NCBI GenBank assembly: GCA_900551365.1
Contig: URVZ01000001.1
Coordinates: 1 to 64,000 of the forward strand
Direction: 5' to 3'
Length of the DNA stretch: 64,000 nucleotides
Origin: an uncultured Collinsella sp.
GTDB taxonomy: Bacteria; Actinomycetota; Coriobacteriia; Coriobacteriales; Coriobacteriaceae
The notes beneath the pieces are model-generated. The model did not search any database. It was not told where the DNA came from and worked only from the letters and a program-made list of their open reading frames with translations. This document shows, one piece after another, positions 50,608 to 63,150 of the stretch. The first letter of the stretch is position 1. Each line of letters starts with the position of its first letter. Position numbers and translations under genes: made by a program.

Positions 50608-51861
50608 CTAATCGTTGAAGCGGGATTGGCGGCCGAAGGATAGGGCGGTGTCGCCGAACTTGTCTCGGACGGCGTCGATGGTGACGGAGAGGTCGCGGCG
50701 GTCGCTGGATTGGGCTCCGCGGTCATCGATCTCGCAGAACAGGTCGGTCTGGATGCCGCCTTGGTGGTCGAAGTCGCTCATGCCGATGCCCGCTAAGCGA
50801 ACATGCATGCCTTCCTGCCAGATGTTGTCGAGCAGTTCGAGTGCAACCGCCACGAAGATGTTCTCATCGTCGGTCGGATGAGGCAGCCGGCGCTGTGCCG
50901 TACGCCCGCTGCCATACGAATACTTGAGCTTGAGCGTCACCGTGGCGCCTGTTAGTCCCTGACGGCGCAGGCGGCGTCCCACTGACTCGCCCAACAGCGC
51001 AATCGCCGCCTCAATATCCCCACGCTCAGTCAAATCTTTCGCAAAGGTGCGTTCATTGCTGACCGACTTGACCTCGCGCTCTTCATCGAGACTCGTGACT
51101 TCGGAGATTTCGAGTCCCAGCGCACGCTGGCGCATGCGTTCGCCGTTGACGCCAAAAATAGAGGACAAGGTGGATTCCGGTGCACGTGATAGCTCGCCGA
51201 GGGTGTAGATGCGCATGCGGCGCAGTCGCTCCTCGGCCGAGCGCCCGATGCCGCTCATGGCAGATACCGGCAGCGCGGCCAAAAAGCGCTGCTCGGTTCC
51301 GGGGCGCACGATGGTCAGCCCAAACGGCTTATCCCGCTCGCTTGCGATCTTTGCGACCGTCTTGTTGCAGCCCACGCCAATGGAGCAGGTCACTCCCAGC
51401 CCTGCCACGCGGTCGCTTATACGCCGCGCAACCAGCAGCGGGTCTTCGGGCGCAAAGCGACCCGGTGTGATATCGATAAAGGCTTCGTCGATGGATACGC
51501 GCTCAACGCGCGGGGTCTCGTCGGCGAGAATCGCCATGACCTGCGCGCTGACCTCGCGGTAGCGATTAAAATGCCCGTGCGTCCAAATGGCTTGCGGGCA
51601 CAAGTGCCGCGCTTCGGCCGAGGCCATGGCAGAGTGCACGCCAAAGCGACGTGCCTCATACGAACACGTGGACACGACGCCACGCGAATCGGCGTCTCCG
51701 CCCACGATGAGCGGTTTTCCGCGCCATTCGGGATGGTCGAGCATCTCCACGCTCGCAAAAAACGCATCGAGGTCCATGAGGCCCACCGCCGGACCCGTCC
51801 AGGGAGGCGGCGTGACGCCCATGGCATCCTCATAACCGTATGTATGTTCGCGTCTTTCCAT
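50608..51861 (-). CDS. dinB: DNA polymerase IV
   Basis: 417 residues on the minus strand; a Y-family translesion polymerase. GLMDLDAFFASVEMLDHPEW carries the first catalytic Asp, RVSIDEAFIDITPG the SxDE pair, and CSIGVGCNKTVAKIASERDKP the finger region. The helix-hairpin-helix (VSAMSGIGRSAEERLRRM) and little-finger domain are complete. It is the only minus-strand gene in the window and interrupts a run of plus-strand genes. Confidence 0.93.
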   Translation of the reverse strand: MERREHTYGYEDAMGVTPPPWTGPAVGLMDLDAFFASVEMLDHPEWRGKPLIVGGDADSRGVVSTCSYEARRFGVHSAMASAEARHLCPQAIWTHGHFNRYREVSAQVMAILADETPRVERVSIDEAFIDITPGRFAPEDPLLVARRISDRVAGLGVTCSIGVGCNKTVAKIASERDKPFGLTIVRPGTEQRFLAALPVSAMSGIGRSAEERLRRMRIYTLGELSRAPESTLSSIFGVNGERMRQRALGLEISEVTSLDEEREVKSVSNERTFAKDLTERGDIEAAIALLGESVGRRLRRQGLTGATVTLKLKYSYGSGRTAQRRLPHPTDDENIFVAVALELLDNIWQEGMHVRLAGIGMSDFDHQGGIQTDLFCEIDDRGAQSSDRRDLSVTIDAVRDKFGDTALSFGRQSRFND

Positions 51862-52062
51862 GTCATGAGTATACCGCGCAGCTCATGTGGGGTGCGTGTA
51901 TGTGCTTGCAAATCCCGAATTCTTGTCTAAGATATGGATTTGCCCTCGACTACACCGAAGAAGTTGGTCTCACGGACTTCACCTGCCCGCGTCGATGGCG
52001 TATTATGTTCAACTGTTTGTTTGTAGTTGCAGCCTAAAGCTGCTTGGTTGGAGGAGTTTCCT

Positions 52063-52404
52063 TTGGCAGTCAAGATTCGCCTTGCTCGTCACGGCGCTAA
52101 GAAGCGTCCGTACTACCGTGTCGTCGTCGCCGATTCCCGCGCCCCGCGTGACGGTCGTATCATCGAGGAGGTTGGCCGCTACAACCCGATGACCGCCCCC
52201 AAGACCATCAACCTCGACCTCGAGAAGATCGCCGACTGGCAGTCCAAGGGCGCTCAGCTCACCGACGCCGTCGCCGCTCTGGTCAAGGCCGCCAACGAGG
52301 GCGAGAAGACCGAGACCGTCGTCAAGAAGTCCAAGAAGCAGCTCGCCAAAGAGGCCGAGGCCGCTAAGGCTGCCGCTGAGGCCGCTGAGGGCGCCGAGGA
52401 GTAA
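52063..52404 (+). CDS. rpsP: 30S ribosomal protein S16
   Basis: 113 residues from TTG 52063, behind [27 protein letters not shown] and [13 protein letters not shown] are typical. A Lys/Ala/Glu tail adds about 30 residues. The 200 bases upstream hold no gene; TATTAT at about 52001 may be a -10 box. Confidence 0.95.
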   Translation: MAVKIRLARHGAKKRPYYRVVVADSRAPRDGRIIEEVGRYNPMTAPKTINLDLEKIADWQSKGAQLTDAVAALVKAANEGEKTETVVKKSKKQLAKEAEAAKAAAEAAEGAEE

Positions 52405-52407
52405 ATC

Positions 52408-52692
52408 GTGCCTGAGGTTGACGCTGCACAGCTCGAGGGTGAGGCAATGCTCTCAGATCGCATCGCCGATCTCGTCGAATATCTCGTTGTTCAGATCGTC
52501 GACGACCCGGATTCCGTGAGCCTTGAGGTCATCGACGGTGACGACGCCTCCACGATTGAGGTTTCGGTTGCCGAGGATGACGTCGCTAAGGTCATCGGCC
52601 GTCGTGGCCGTACCATCAAGGCCATTCGCACGCTCGCCCGTGCACTGGCCGCTCGCCTCGACACTGCAGTCGAGGTAGAGGTTCTGGGCTAG
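52408..52692 (+). CDS. khpA: KH-domain RNA-binding protein KhpA
   Basis: 94 residues, GTG start three bases after rpsP. VAEDDVAKVIGRRGRTIKAIRTL contains the GxxG loop (IGRRGRT) of the KH fold. KhpA binds many RNAs and, in Gram-positives, works with KhpB in cell-envelope growth. Its place between rpsP and rimM is conserved. Confidence 0.88.
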   Translation: MPEVDAAQLEGEAMLSDRIADLVEYLVVQIVDDPDSVSLEVIDGDDASTIEVSVAEDDVAKVIGRRGRTIKAIRTLARALAARLDTAVEVEVLG

Positions 52693-52696
52693 GACC

Positions 52697-53218
52697 TTGA
52701 GGTCCCAGTACAAAAACATCGCCCGTGTGGTCAAGCCGCACGGAAGGAAGGGGGAGGTCCTCGCGCAGCCGCTGCGGGGGCTTCCTTCTGTATTGACGCC
52801 GGGTATGCGCGTCGCCTTGACGCCACCGGCGCTCAAGCGCGACCGTTTTTGCACGGTCGTATCCGTCACCGATACGGGCGATGGCGATCTGGTCTCGTTT
52901 GAGGGCATTGACGACTTGACGGCCGCCGAGGGCATCACGGGATGCTACGTGCTGGCAAATCGTGACGACTTTGAGCTCGATTCGCTTGACGCCGCCTATA
53001 CCGATCTGATGGGTCGCGAGGTGGTCGACGAGCGTTTCGGTTCGCTCGGCACGATCGTCGAGATCATGTCGACGCCCGCCAACGATGTTTGGGTTGTCGA
53101 GGGTGATCGGTACGGCGAGGTACTGATTCCCGTGATCGAGCAGGTCGTGCTCGATCTTCCCGACACAGGAACAATTTCCGTCCACGTTATGGACGGCCTG
53201 ATCGATATGGACAAGTAG
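52697..53218 (+). CDS. rimM: Ribosome maturation factor RimM
   Basis: 173 residues, TTG start. Helps 30S head assembly with S19. NIARVVKPHGRKGEVLAQPL is the N-terminal barrel motif, and the PRC-barrel is seen in LMGREVVDERFGSLGTIVEI, VWVVEGDRYGEVLIPVIEQVV. Four bases after khpA. Confidence 0.9.
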   Translation: MRSQYKNIARVVKPHGRKGEVLAQPLRGLPSVLTPGMRVALTPPALKRDRFCTVVSVTDTGDGDLVSFEGIDDLTAAEGITGCYVLANRDDFELDSLDAAYTDLMGREVVDERFGSLGTIVEIMSTPANDVWVVEGDRYGEVLIPVIEQVVLDLPDTGTISVHVMDGLIDMDK

Positions 53219-53228
53219 GGAGGACAAC

Positions 53229-53987
53229 ATGCTGATCGAGACCCTTTCGGTCTTTCCCGAGATGTTTGAGCCCGTCATGTCCACATCGATCTTGGGCCGC
53301 GCCCGCAAGGCCGGCCTTTTTGATTTTAAGGCGTATAACCTGCGCGACTGGACGCACGACCGCCATCGTACCGTCGATGACGAGCCGTACGGCGGCGGGC
53401 AGGGCATGCTCATGAAGGTCGAGCCTATCGCAGAGGCCATCGAGGCCATTAGCGCAGAGGGTCCCAAGCCCACGGTTGTGTTCTTCACCCCCTGTGGCGA
53501 GCCCTTTACGCAGCATGTGGCCGAGCGCCTGCTCAAAAGTGAGCGCCTGTTGTTTGTGTGCAGTCGCTACGAGGGCGTCGACGAGCGTGCGTATGCGTAT
53601 GCCGATGAGCGTCTGTCGATCGGCGACTATGTGCTCACGGGCGGCGAGCTCCCCGCCATGGTCGTGGCCGATGCTGTTGTTCGCCTCATCCCCGGCGCTC
53701 TGGGAGATGAGATGAGCAACGTCGACGAGTCCTTCTCGACCGCCGAGGACGGAGGACTGCTCGAGTACGCGCAGTACACCCGCCCCGCCGAGTTCAACGG
53801 CGAGGGCGTGCCGCCGGTGCTTGTGAGCGGCGATCACGCCAAGGTCGATGCCTGGCGTCGCAAGAACGCCATCGAGCGCACCTGCCGCTGGCGTCCCGAT
53901 CTGATCGAGACGGCACGGCTTACGCCCGAGGAGCGCGCATACGCGCAAGAGATTCTGGACGCGTCGTATTCGCAGAGCGAGGAGTGA
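53229..53987 (+). CDS. trmD: tRNA (guanine-N1)-methyltransferase
   Basis: 252 residues. Methylates G37 of tRNAs. SPOUT signatures: LSVFPEMFEPVMSTSILGRA, DDEPYGGGQGMLMKVEPI, LVCSRYEGVDER-like CSRYEGVDERA, and YVLTGGELPAMV. Normal length; directly after rimM. Confidence 0.95.
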   Translation: MLIETLSVFPEMFEPVMSTSILGRARKAGLFDFKAYNLRDWTHDRHRTVDDEPYGGGQGMLMKVEPIAEAIEAISAEGPKPTVVFFTPCGEPFTQHVAERLLKSERLLFVCSRYEGVDERAYAYADERLSIGDYVLTGGELPAMVVADAVVRLIPGALGDEMSNVDESFSTAEDGGLLEYAQYTRPAEFNGEGVPPVLVSGDHAKVDAWRRKNAIERTCRWRPDLIETARLTPEERAYAQEILDASYSQSEE

Positions 53988-53989
53988 GA

Positions 53990-54553
53990 ATGGTTCCTTC
54001 GCAGCATTCCGTGCTAAAGGGTGCGTTTGAGTGGATCGTGGTCGTCGCGATCGCACTGGTCGCCACCTTCTTGATTCGCTCGTTTGTGGTCGAACCCTTT
54101 GTGGTGCCCACCGGCTCCATGGAATCCACGATCGAGATCGGCGACCAGATCCTGGCGCAAAAGGTGAGCCTCGAGCTCGGCCAGCCCGTCAGCCAAGGCG
54201 ATATCGTGGTGTTCCACAACCCCGATGGCACCTCCGAGCATGATGTTCTCGTCAAGCGTGTTATTGCCACGGCCGGCCAGACGGTCGACCTTCAGGACGG
54301 CAAGGTGGTCGTTGACGGCCAGGCGCTCGACGAGGGCTACACGACAGGCATGAGCTGGCCGCTCTCGGTCCAGGCTCCCGGCGCTCAGGTAAGTTATCCC
54401 TACACCGTTCCCGACGGGTGTGTGTGGGTGATGGGCGACAACCGCGAAAACTCTGCCGACTCGCGCTACTTTGGCCCCGTCGATCGCTCTGATTTGATCG
54501 CCGTGGCGCTCGTGCGCTACTGGCCGCTCAACCGCATCGGCGCTATCGATTAA
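53990..54553 (+). CDS. lepB: Signal peptidase I
   Basis: 187 residues from ATG 53990, five bases after GCGAGGAG. Removes signal peptides from exported proteins. One N-terminal membrane helix ([19 protein letters not shown]), catalytic Ser43 in PTGSMEST, Lys89 in LVKRVIA, and the terminal [19 protein letters not shown] box. Encoded right after trmD. Confidence 0.93.
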   Translation: MVPSQHSVLKGAFEWIVVVAIALVATFLIRSFVVEPFVVPTGSMESTIEIGDQILAQKVSLELGQPVSQGDIVVFHNPDGTSEHDVLVKRVIATAGQTVDLQDGKVVVDGQALDEGYTTGMSWPLSVQAPGAQVSYPYTVPDGCVWVMGDNRENSADSRYFGPVDRSDLIAVALVRYWPLNRIGAID

Positions 54554-54612
54554 AAACCGCTATAGTACAGTACCTAACCGTGTATTCGTTTCGACGAGGG
54601 GATATTAGAGGC

Positions 54613-55524
54613 ATGAACGCTTCATCGCTTTCCTTCCAAGACATCATCCTGCGCCTCCAGCAGTACTGGGGCGAGCAGGGCTGCGTCATTATGCAGCCCT
54701 ATGACTCCGAGGTCGGTGCCGGTACCTTCCACACCGCGACCACGCTGCGCTCGCTCGGTCCCGCCGAGTGGCGCACCTGCTATGCTCAGCCTTGCCGCCG
54801 TCCCGCCGACGGCCGCTACGGCGAGAACCCCAACCGCATGCAGCACTACTATCAGTTCCAGGTGCTCATCAAGCCGTCGCCGGTCAACGCCCAGGAGCTT
54901 TACCTGGGGTCTCTTGCCGCTATCGGTCTGGACCCCAACGACCATGACGTCCGTTTTGTCGAGGACGACTGGGAGAGCCCGACCCTGGGCGCCTGGGGCC
55001 TTGGCTGGGAGGTCTGGCTCAACGGCATGGAGGTCACGCAGTTTACGTACTTCCAGCAGGTGGGCGGCATCGAGGTCGACCCTGTGCCCGTCGAGATCAC
55101 CTATGGTCTGGAGCGCATCGCCATGTACGCCCAGGGCGTCAACTCCGTCTACGACCTGGTGTGGAGCTATCTGCCCGATGGCACGCCGATGACCTATGGC
55201 GACGTGTTCCTGGAGAACGAGCGTGAGTTTAGCGCCTACAACTTTGAGGTCGCCAACGTCGAGATGATGCGTCAGAAGTTTGACGACTACGAGGCCGAGT
55301 GCCACTCCTGCCTTGAGCGCAAGCTGCCGCTGCCCGCGTATGACTGCGTCATGAAGTGCAGCCATGCCTTCAACCTGCTCGATGCCCGCGGCGCCCTTTC
55401 CGCGGTCGAGCGTGCCAACTACATCCTGCGCGTCCGCGCCGTCGCCAAGGCGTGCTGCGAGGCCTACATGGCCGAGGTCGCCGGAGTCAACGAGAATGCC
55501 GACCAGGAAGGCGAGGTGGCGTAA
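54613..55524 (+). CDS. glyQ: Glycyl-tRNA synthetase alpha subunit
   Basis: 303 residues from ATG 54613. Class II catalytic subunit of the bacterial alpha2-beta2 enzyme. [36 protein letters not shown] and [14 protein letters not shown] are family motifs. Followed three bases later by glyS. The short leader has no T-box. Confidence 0.95.
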   Translation: MNASSLSFQDIILRLQQYWGEQGCVIMQPYDSEVGAGTFHTATTLRSLGPAEWRTCYAQPCRRPADGRYGENPNRMQHYYQFQVLIKPSPVNAQELYLGSLAAIGLDPNDHDVRFVEDDWESPTLGAWGLGWEVWLNGMEVTQFTYFQQVGGIEVDPVPVEITYGLERIAMYAQGVNSVYDLVWSYLPDGTPMTYGDVFLENEREFSAYNFEVANVEMMRQKFDDYEAECHSCLERKLPLPAYDCVMKCSHAFNLLDARGALSAVERANYILRVRAVAKACCEAYMAEVAGVNENADQEGEVA

Positions 55525-55527
55525 GCC

Positions 55528-57624
55528 ATGGCAGACGCTAAGGATTTCCTGTTTGAGATCGGTACGGAGGAGATGCCCTCCGCGCCGCTGAACAATGCCG
55601 TCAAGCAGCTTGGCTCCATGATTGCCAAGGGTCTCGACGAGGCCGGTCTGGCCCACGGCGAGGTCCGTGTGATCTCGAGCCCGCGCCGCCTGGCTGCGCT
55701 CGTGGCTAACGTCGCCACCGCGACCGATGAAGTCCATGAGGTCAAGCGTGGCCCCTCGGCCAACATTGCCTTCGACGCTGACGGTAACGCCACCAAGGCC
55801 GCCCAGGGCTTCGCCCGCAAGTGCGGTGTGGCTGCCGAGGACCTGGTCCGTCGCGAGGATACCGACGGCCGCGAGTACGTGTTCGCCGAGAAGAACATTC
55901 CCTCCGCACCGGCTACGCCGATTCTGACCGCTCTGTGCGAGAAGACCATCGCCGGTCTGCAGTGGCCCAACTACCGCTCCCAGCGCTGGGGCCACGAGCA
56001 CGCCACGTTCGTGCGTCCGGTCCGTTGGATCTGCTGCCTTCTGGGCGAGGACGTTGTGCCCGTGTCGTTTGCCGACGTGACGAGTGGCAACACCACGCGT
56101 GGTCATCGCGTGCTTGGCCCCGGTGACCATGTGGTCGCCAGCCCCGCCGTCTACGAGCAGGTGCTCGAGGACGCCGGCGTGCTTTCTGCCGAGCGCCGTC
56201 GCGAGGCCATCCTTGCCGGTATCGCCGAGGTCGAGGCTGCCCGTCCCGGCTGCCATGTCGATACGCCCAAGAAGGTCTTTGAGGAGGTCATCAACCTCTG
56301 CGAGTGGCCGACGGTGCTCGTCGGGACCTTCGATGAGGAGTTCCTCAAGGTCCCGCACGAGATCATCTGCGAGTCCATGCTCACCAACCAGCGCTACTTC
56401 CCGATCTATGACGGCGAGGGCAAGCTCACGCGTGAGTTCGTGGTCGTCTCCAACAGCAAGCCCGAGAACGCCGAGCGCGTGATCGACGGCAACGAGCGCG
56501 TTGTGCGTGCCCGTCTGGACGATGCCAAGTTCTTCTACGAGGAGGACCTGAAGATCTCCCTCGACGAGTTCCGCGAGCGTCTGGCCAAGGTCGCCTTCCA
56601 GGAGAAGCTCGGTAGCGTGCTCGCCAAGTCCGAGCGCATCGAGCAGCTCGCGCTCGCTATTGCCCGTGAGGCACACCTGGGTGCTCACCTGGCAGCCGAT
56701 GCCGCTCGCGCCGCGCACCTGTGCAAGGCCGACTTGGTATCCAACGCCGTCGTCGAGTTCACGAGCCAGCAGGGCGTGATGGGCGGTTACTACGCCACCG
56801 CGATGGGGGAGAACGATGAGGTCGCCCACGCCATTCGCGATCATTATCGTCCCCGCTTTGCCGGTGACGAGCTGCCCGAGGGCACCGCTGGCTGCATCGT
56901 GGCCTGCGCCGACAAGCTCGATACCATCGCCGGTATCTTTGCCATTGGCGAGCCCCCGACCGGCTCCTCCGATCCCTACGCGCTGCGTCGTGCCGCTATC
57001 GGCATCATCAACATCCTGCGCGACCGTCTGCCGATCGATCCCACGTCGCTTATCGACTTTGCCCTTGAGCTCTATAGCGAGCAGGGTATCGAGTTCGACG
57101 CCGCCGAGGTCGCTCAGCAGGTTCGCGACTTCTTCCACGGCCGTCTGGTGAGCATGGCCCGCGACGAAAAGATCCCGGCCGATACCGTTGCCGCCGTCTC
57201 CGCGGTGCACATCATCGCCCCGTCCGTCTTCTTCGCCCGCTGCGCCGCCCTCGACGAGGCCCGCAAGAACGACGCTGAGACGTTCGATAACCTGGCGACC
57301 GCCTATGCCCGCGCCGCGCACATCTCCAAGCCCGAGCTGGGCGCGGAGTACGACCGCGCCCTGATGGGCGAGGTCGAGCTCGCGCTTGCCGATGCCTCCG
57401 AGGCTGCTCAGACCGCTGTCGACGCCGCCCTTGCTGCCGAGGATTACCCGGCCGCATTTGCCGCCCTTGCCGCCCTGCGCGCCCCCATCGACCGCTTCTT
57501 CGACGAGGTCATGGTCATGGATAAGGACGAGCAGCTTCGCGATAATCGCCTTAAGCTGCTCAACCGCTTCGAGGCCGTTTTCTCCGGCATCGCAAACATC
57601 GGTGAGCTTGCTCGCAAAAAGTAA
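55528..57624 (+). CDS. glyS: Glycyl-tRNA synthetase beta subunit
   Basis: 698 residues; binds tRNA and completes the glyQS enzyme. DFLFEIGTEEMPSAPLNNAV at the start, RSQRWGHEHATFVRPVRWI, FESQQGVMGGYYA-like FTSQQGVMGGYYA, and GSSDPYALRRAAIGIINIL are diagnostic. Full length. Confidence 0.95.
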   Translation: MADAKDFLFEIGTEEMPSAPLNNAVKQLGSMIAKGLDEAGLAHGEVRVISSPRRLAALVANVATATDEVHEVKRGPSANIAFDADGNATKAAQGFARKCGVAAEDLVRREDTDGREYVFAEKNIPSAPATPILTALCEKTIAGLQWPNYRSQRWGHEHATFVRPVRWICCLLGEDVVPVSFADVTSGNTTRGHRVLGPGDHVVASPAVYEQVLEDAGVLSAERRREAILAGIAEVEAARPGCHVDTPKKVFEEVINLCEWPTVLVGTFDEEFLKVPHEIICESMLTNQRYFPIYDGEGKLTREFVVVSNSKPENAERVIDGNERVVRARLDDAKFFYEEDLKISLDEFRERLAKVAFQEKLGSVLAKSERIEQLALAIAREAHLGAHLAADAARAAHLCKADLVSNAVVEFTSQQGVMGGYYATAMGENDEVAHAIRDHYRPRFAGDELPEGTAGCIVACADKLDTIAGIFAIGEPPTGSSDPYALRRAAIGIINILRDRLPIDPTSLIDFALELYSEQGIEFDAAEVAQQVRDFFHGRLVSMARDEKIPADTVAAVSAVHIIAPSVFFARCAALDEARKNDAETFDNLATAYARAAHISKPELGAEYDRALMGEVELALADASEAAQTAVDAALAAEDYPAAFAALAALRAPIDRFFDEVMVMDKDEQLRDNRLKLLNRFEAVFSGIANIGELARKK

Positions 57625-57658
57625 GCCAGCCTGCGCATAAGCGCAAAAGGAGCCCCGC

Positions 57659-58525
57659 ATGGATTGCCCGGTCACCGCTCGTCCCACCGTTATCGTTATC
57701 TCCGACTCGCTCGGTGATACCGCTTGTGAGGTGGTGCTTGCGGCGTCCGGGCAATTTGATGAAGGGGCTTTTCGTCTCTTGCGCCTGCCCAAGGTGAACT
57801 CGGTGGAGCAGGTCAAGTCGTTTGTGGGTCCGCGCGTCGATGCCGATCATCGCGATATTGCCGTGTTCCACACCATTGTCGATCCGGCGCTTCGCGCCCG
57901 TGTGCTCGATTACCTGGGCATGCTGCATATCCGTTCGGTCGACCTGATCGGCCCGACGCTCGCCGTGCTGTCGTCGCTCATCGGTGTGCCGCCCAAGGGC
58001 GTTGCGGGCGTGATTCACAAGACCGATGACCGCTATTTCCATCGTATCGAGGCCATGGAGTATTTCGTTGAGCACGATGACGGGCGCGGCTGCGACGATC
58101 TGTCGGGTGCCGATATCGTGCTGCTGGGCGTATCGCGTACGTCCAAGACGCCGCTGTCGATGTATTTGGCCTATCAGGGCTACAAGGTCGCCAATGTCCC
58201 ACTGGCGCATGGCATGGAGCCGCCCAAGTCGATTTACGAGGTCGACCCGATGCGCCTGTTCGGCCTGATTTCGACCGTCGATGTGATTTCCGAAATTCGC
58301 GATAGCCGCTTGGGCGATGACTACGCTCGTGCCGTTGCCGGCTCCTATGCCGAGCCTGAGAGCGTGCACAGCGAGCTCGAGGACGCCCGTGCGCTCATGA
58401 AGCGCCTAGGCTGCTTTGTGGTGCGTACCGACGGCAAGGCCATCGAGGAAAGCGCAGCCGAGATCATTAGCCACTTGGAGGAAATCCAAGAAGCCCGTGC
58501 CCGCCGCGCCGCCCGTCGAGCCTAA
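57659..58525 (+). CDS. ppsR: PPDK regulatory protein (kinase/phosphorylase)
   Basis: 288 residues, DUF299 family. Switches pyruvate,phosphate dikinase by ADP-dependent phosphorylation of the catalytic-loop Thr and phosphate-dependent removal. ISDSLGDTACEVVLAASGQF at the start and the P-loop-like GVSRTSKTPLSMYLA are clear. It lies just before ppdK, its target. Confidence 0.9.
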   Translation: MDCPVTARPTVIVISDSLGDTACEVVLAASGQFDEGAFRLLRLPKVNSVEQVKSFVGPRVDADHRDIAVFHTIVDPALRARVLDYLGMLHIRSVDLIGPTLAVLSSLIGVPPKGVAGVIHKTDDRYFHRIEAMEYFVEHDDGRGCDDLSGADIVLLGVSRTSKTPLSMYLAYQGYKVANVPLAHGMEPPKSIYEVDPMRLFGLISTVDVISEIRDSRLGDDYARAVAGSYAEPESVHSELEDARALMKRLGCFVVRTDGKAIEESAAEIISHLEEIQEARARRAARRA

Positions 58526-58774
58526 TAGTAGCAGCATTTTGATAAAGCGATTTAGCAAAAATATCGCATCTGACCTGCACTTTCTTACAGTGGTATATTC
58601 ATAAGGTAACCACCTTTACCTACCGTTTACCGCCAGTTTTAGCACGTTTACCAAACCGCGCATCCTCTGCTTAAGCCCGCTCAAAACCCGCCGTATAGTT
58701 CCCTCACGGCCCGCATTTGGCGGGTCGATTCGTTACCACGGTCGTGCGCGTAAGTGCATGAAAGGGGAAGTATC
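58526..58774 (+). promoter_or_regulatory. Upstream region of ppdK with GTTTACC repeats
   Basis: No gene in 249 bases. GTTTACC occurs at 58625-58631 and 58646-58652 (21 bases apart, two helical turns), CTTTACC at 58614-58620, and the inverted GGTAA at about 58605. A -10-like TATAGT lies at 58694-58699, with a weak TTAAGC 17 bases upstream. The repeats look like an operator for an unknown regulator. Confidence 0.5.
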
Positions 58775-61525
<2,751 letters not shown>

Positions 61526-61566
61526 CGTTTTGGGTTCAGACGCCTAACGTAACCCCCCCCTTCATG

Positions 61567-61594
61567 CCGTCCGTCTCATTCGTGAGGCGGACGG
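61567..61594 (+). terminator. Terminator after ppdK
   Basis: CCGTCCG (61567-61573) pairs with CGGACGG (61588-61594), with CTCA/TGAG inside. T-rich sequence follows at a distance (TTATCATG, then TTTTG), so strength is uncertain. Confidence 0.55.
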
Positions 61595-61640
61595 TTATCA
61601 TGTGCGGGTTTTGTCTTTTTGTCTGCGTAAAAAATTGTTC

Positions 61641-61668
61641 TTGCAGCAGAAACCCGCGCGTGTATACT
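61641..61668 (+). promoter_or_regulatory. Promoter for rplS
   Basis: TTGCAG, a 16-base spacer, then TATACT. Start near 61675, leaving a leader of about 63 bases that contains a hairpin. Confidence 0.6.
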
Positions 61669-61689
61669 CGAATACGTTTGTTCAACTAC

Positions 61690-61713
61690 GTGCCGGCCAG
61701 AGTGGTACGGCAC
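61690..61713 (+). promoter_or_regulatory. Hairpin in the rplS leader
   Basis: GTGCCG (61690-61695) pairs with CGGCAC (61708-61713), 24 bases before the rplS start. Leaders of this gene in other bacteria can be bound by L19; whether this one is, is unknown. Confidence 0.35.
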
Positions 61714-61737
61714 CTCTAGAAGAGTAAGGAATTGCAC

Positions 61738-62079
61738 ATGGATTACATCCGCGCAATCGAGCGTCAGCAGATCCGCGAGGACATTCCTCAGGTTCGCGTC
61801 GCCGACAACGTCAAGGTTCACTACCGCATTAAGGAAGGCGACCGCGAGCGCATCCAGGTCTTCCAGGGCGACGTCATCCGCATGGCCGGCGCCGGTGCCC
61901 GCGAGACCTTCACCGTCCGCAAGATGTCCTTCGGTGTCGGTGTTGAGCGTACCTTCCCGCTTCACAGCCCCAAGATCGCCAAGCTCGAGGTCGTTCGTCA
62001 TGGTCGCGTCCGTCGCGCCAAGCTGTACTACCTACGCGACAAGGTGGGCAAGGCTGCTCGCATCCCCGAGAAGCGCTAA
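61738..62079 (+). CDS. rplS: 50S ribosomal protein L19
   Basis: 113 residues from ATG 61738 behind [32 protein letters not shown] and [20 protein letters not shown] ([14 protein letters not shown]) are typical. Lies at the subunit interface of the ribosome. Confidence 0.95.
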   Translation: MDYIRAIERQQIREDIPQVRVADNVKVHYRIKEGDRERIQVFQGDVIRMAGAGARETFTVRKMSFGVGVERTFPLHSPKIAKLEVVRHGRVRRAKLYYLRDKVGKAARIPEKR

Positions 62080-62113
62080 GAAGATCGCAGCGTCTGTCCA
62101 CTCGTTTGGACGT

Positions 62114-62144
62114 AAGGGTCACCTTCGGGTGGCCCTTCTTTTTA
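62114..62144 (+). terminator. Terminator after rplS
   Basis: AAGGGTCACC-TTCG-GGTGGCCCTT followed by T residues. The UUCG tetraloop and 10-bp stem make it strong. Confidence 0.85.
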
Positions 62145-62172
62145 TCTGATTTGCATGCAAGGAGGGCCTGGT

Positions 62173-62961
62173 ATGGCCAATATGACGAGCTCGGTTTCGG
62201 CATCGCAGGTTGCCGGAGAGCTGGCGAGCGCAACGTTTGAGGAGATCCCCGCCCTCGTGGAGCATTATCGCGAGGACCCGCGCCAGCAGGTGATCAAGGC
62301 TTGTGAACGCGCCCTCAAACGCCATTCCAAAGAGGTTGCCGAGCGCGAGCGCGTCAATGGCATGTACGAGCTTATGCATGAGCTTGGCGGCGATGGGGTG
62401 GTCGTTGGTGTCGACGAGGTGGGCCGTGGCTCGGTAGCGGGTCCCTTAACCGTGTGTGCCGTGTGCCTTCCCATGGAGCCGCGCGTCTGGGGCATCAACG
62501 ATTCCAAAAAGCTCACGCCGGCGCGCCGCGAGCTGCTCTCTGTGAAGATTGCCGAGGTGGCGACGGCGATTGGTTTTTGCCATATCGCGCCTAAGGATAT
62601 CGATGAGATGGGTATGGCCCGCGCCATCCGCGTTGCCGTCGCGGGCGCCGTGGCCGATACGGGACTTGAACCCGACTGCGTCCTCATGGATGGCAACCCC
62701 TTGGGCGCCGTTCCCAATGAGCGCGACGTGGTGAAGGGCGATGCCAAGATCGCCTGTATCGCCGCGGCGTCCATCATGGCCAAGGTCACGCGTGACGAGA
62801 TGATGGTCGAGTACGACGCCGAGTACCCCGAGTACCATCTGGCCGAGTCGAAGGGCTATGCGAGCCCCGAGCACATCGAGGCCATTCGCAAACATGGACT
62901 TTGTCCGCTGCACCGCGTGAGCTTTTGCGGAAACTTTCTGCAGACTGAGCGCCTTTTCTAG
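62173..62961 (+). CDS. rnhB: Ribonuclease HII
   Basis: 262 residues from ATG 62173 behind AAGGAGG. Cuts RNA in RNA-DNA hybrids, including single ribonucleotides. Active-site residues D81, E82 (VDEVGRGS) and D173 (VLMDGNPLG) are present, with DSKKLTPARRE and KGYASPEHIEAI. About 65 extra N-terminal residues, as in Gram-positive RNase HII. Confidence 0.93.
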   Translation: MANMTSSVSASQVAGELASATFEEIPALVEHYREDPRQQVIKACERALKRHSKEVAERERVNGMYELMHELGGDGVVVGVDEVGRGSVAGPLTVCAVCLPMEPRVWGINDSKKLTPARRELLSVKIAEVATAIGFCHIAPKDIDEMGMARAIRVAVAGAVADTGLEPDCVLMDGNPLGAVPNERDVVKGDAKIACIAAASIMAKVTRDEMMVEYDAEYPEYHLAESKGYASPEHIEAIRKHGLCPLHRVSFCGNFLQTERLF

Positions 62962-63010
62962 GTCAATTGTGGAGACAGGGACCTCTGGGGTTTTATAAAC
63001 CTGCTGGTAG

Positions 63011-63052
63011 CGGGCCGTATGCAACACCATTGCTGCGTACGGCCCGTTTTTT
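63011..63052 (+). terminator. Terminator after rnhB
   Basis: CGGGCCGTA (63011-63019) pairs with TACGGCCCG (63038-63046), followed by six T residues. Confidence 0.85.
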
Positions 63053-63150
63053 GACGGCATTTGGTCAGCTTTTGGTTTGCTTCCGGTACTTACCCGCATG
63101 AAAGGTGCTCTCATCATCGGGGCAATGCAGTGTGCGGGAAAGGAGACCCC

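Noticed and set aside
54622..57816. A 1064-codon open frame on the minus strand opposite glyQ-glyS
   Set aside because: It mirrors two certain genes in high-G+C DNA, where the opposite strand stays open by codon bias; the translation is low-complexity and matches nothing.
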